A stretch of 6,344 bases of DNA from an uncultured Candidatus Melainabacteria bacterium (GTDB lineage Bacteria; Cyanobacteriota; Vampirovibrionia; Gastranaerophilales; Gastranaerophilaceae), in contig CAKURN010000087.1 in assembly GCA_934675695.1 (NCBI GenBank), positions 1 to 6,344 of the forward strand. Direction: 5' to 3'. Each line of letters opens with the position of its first letter. Position 1 is the first letter of the stretch. The notes under the pieces were generated by a model that worked only from the letters and a program-made list of their open reading frames with translations, was not told where the DNA came from and searched no databases. Both the position numbers and the translations under genes were made by a program. Of this stretch, positions 5,679 to 6,344 are shown one piece after another.

Positions 5679-6344
5679 ATGGATACAACCATAAACACAA
5701 AAGCATTCGGCAAAAATGACATTAGAGGAATTTTTCCAACAGAAGTTAATCCAAAAATATTTTATACTGCAGCAAAAGGCTACGTTGCTTTTGTTTTGAA
5801 TGAATTAGAAAAAAACAATCAAAAAACTTCTTCAAAAGATTTGTTATTTACGGTATGTATGGACGCCAGACTTCATTCTCCTGAATTAAAAAATGCGATA
5901 ATACAAGGTGTTACATCAACCGGTGCAAATATTTTAGATTTAGGGCTAGCACCCACTCCATTAGGTTATTATAGCGAATATGCAAAAATTCCACCTGAAA
6001 TCACACAAAACAAAAAGGTCAGAGGGGCTTTAATTGTAACTGCTTCTCACAATCCAAAAGAATACAATGGGCTAAAAATGACCTTCAATCGCCAATCTTT
6101 AGGTGAATCTCAAATTAAAGAAGTTAAAAGACTAACTGAAGAAATTGCAGCAAATGACACTTTATATAGACAAGTAATAACCGGTTTTACCAGAAAATAC
6201 GACATAATAACTTCTTACCAAGACAAATTATATGACATGTTTGGAAAAATCGGAAAATATAGCGATAAAAAAATTAAAATCGTTGTAGACAGTGCAAACG
6301 CTACAGGAGGAATTGTAGCTCCGCAGTTGTATAGAGATTTAGGT
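5679..6344 (+). CDS. Phosphomannomutase/phosphoglucomutase (alpha-D-phosphohexomutase), 3' end cut by window edge
   Basis: Enzymes of this superfamily move phosphate between C1 and C6 of hexoses (mannose or glucose phosphates), feeding nucleotide-sugar and surface polysaccharide synthesis. 222 complete codons are visible and the frame is still open at the window end. FGKNDIRG at 10-17 is the usual N-terminal signature. MDARLHSPEL (61-70) corresponds to the GRDxRxSS strand and helix. TASHNP (121-126) holds the catalytic phosphoserine S123, followed by the conserved EYNGLKM (128-134). Domain 2 starts near 198 (KIKIVVDSANATGG). The metal-binding DGDGDR loop and the sugar- and phosphate-binding domains lie outside the window. 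AAGGAGA lies five bases upstream of ATG 5679, and the gap to the methyltransferase gene is 10 bp, so it is probably the fifth gene of the operon. Mannose or glucose preference cannot be decided; I assign no symbol. Confidence 0.93.
   Translation, partial: MDTTINTKAFGKNDIRGIFPTEVNPKIFYTAAKGYVAFVLNELEKNNQKTSSKDLLFTVCMDARLHSPELKNAIIQGVTSTGANILDLGLAPTPLGYYSEYAKIPPEITQNKKVRGALIVTASHNPKEYNGLKMTFNRQSLGESQIKEVKRLTEEIAANDTLYRQVITGFTRKYDIITSYQDKLYDMFGKIGKYSDKKIKIVVDSANATGGIVAPQLYRDLG

Overview
The window is AT-rich bacterial chromosomal DNA (roughly one third G+C by eye), densely coded, with good Shine-Dalgarno sites and short gaps. The response regulator's C-terminus (KLCVDDRVQAAVKAIKEGLV) and the DnaJ zinc domain (LGSFTSV before the third zinc motif) look like cyanobacterial proteins. 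Combined with the low G+C, this suggests a non-photosynthetic relative of Cyanobacteria (Vampirovibrionia/Melainabacteria, perhaps Gastranaerophilales). That placement is an inference from remembered family patterns, not from a search.

Left part (1-1740): two regulatory genes stand head to head. On the minus strand is an RNA polymerase sigma factor of the RpoD/SigA type, cut by the left edge before its region 4.2. On the plus strand is a complete NarL/LuxR-type response regulator. The 163-bp gap between them holds a near-palindromic 16-mer present twice, 24 bp apart. One copy is the core of a perfect 8-bp inverted repeat, and the pair is a good candidate operator. A strong hairpin terminator follows the response regulator.

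Right part (1741-6344): a sigma-70-type promoter precedes a tightly packed plus-strand run of five genes: grpE, dnaJ, a secreted beta-propeller protein, a SAM-dependent O-methyltransferase and the start of a phosphomannomutase/phosphoglucomutase. Gaps are 18, 13, 0 and 10 bp with no terminator seen, so they are probably one operon. GrpE and DnaJ are the co-chaperones of DnaK, but neither dnaK nor hrcA is in the window and no CIRCE operator was found. Why co-chaperones should be co-transcribed with an exported propeller, a small-molecule methyltransferase and a sugar-phosphate mutase is not evident from sequence. The last genes may only share the transcript.

There is no rRNA, tRNA, CRISPR array, insertion sequence or phage gene that I can see. 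No stretch over 300 bases lacks a gene. Most of the window is ordinary housekeeping and regulatory content. The parts most worth a second look are the paired operator-like repeats and the unusual operon composition.
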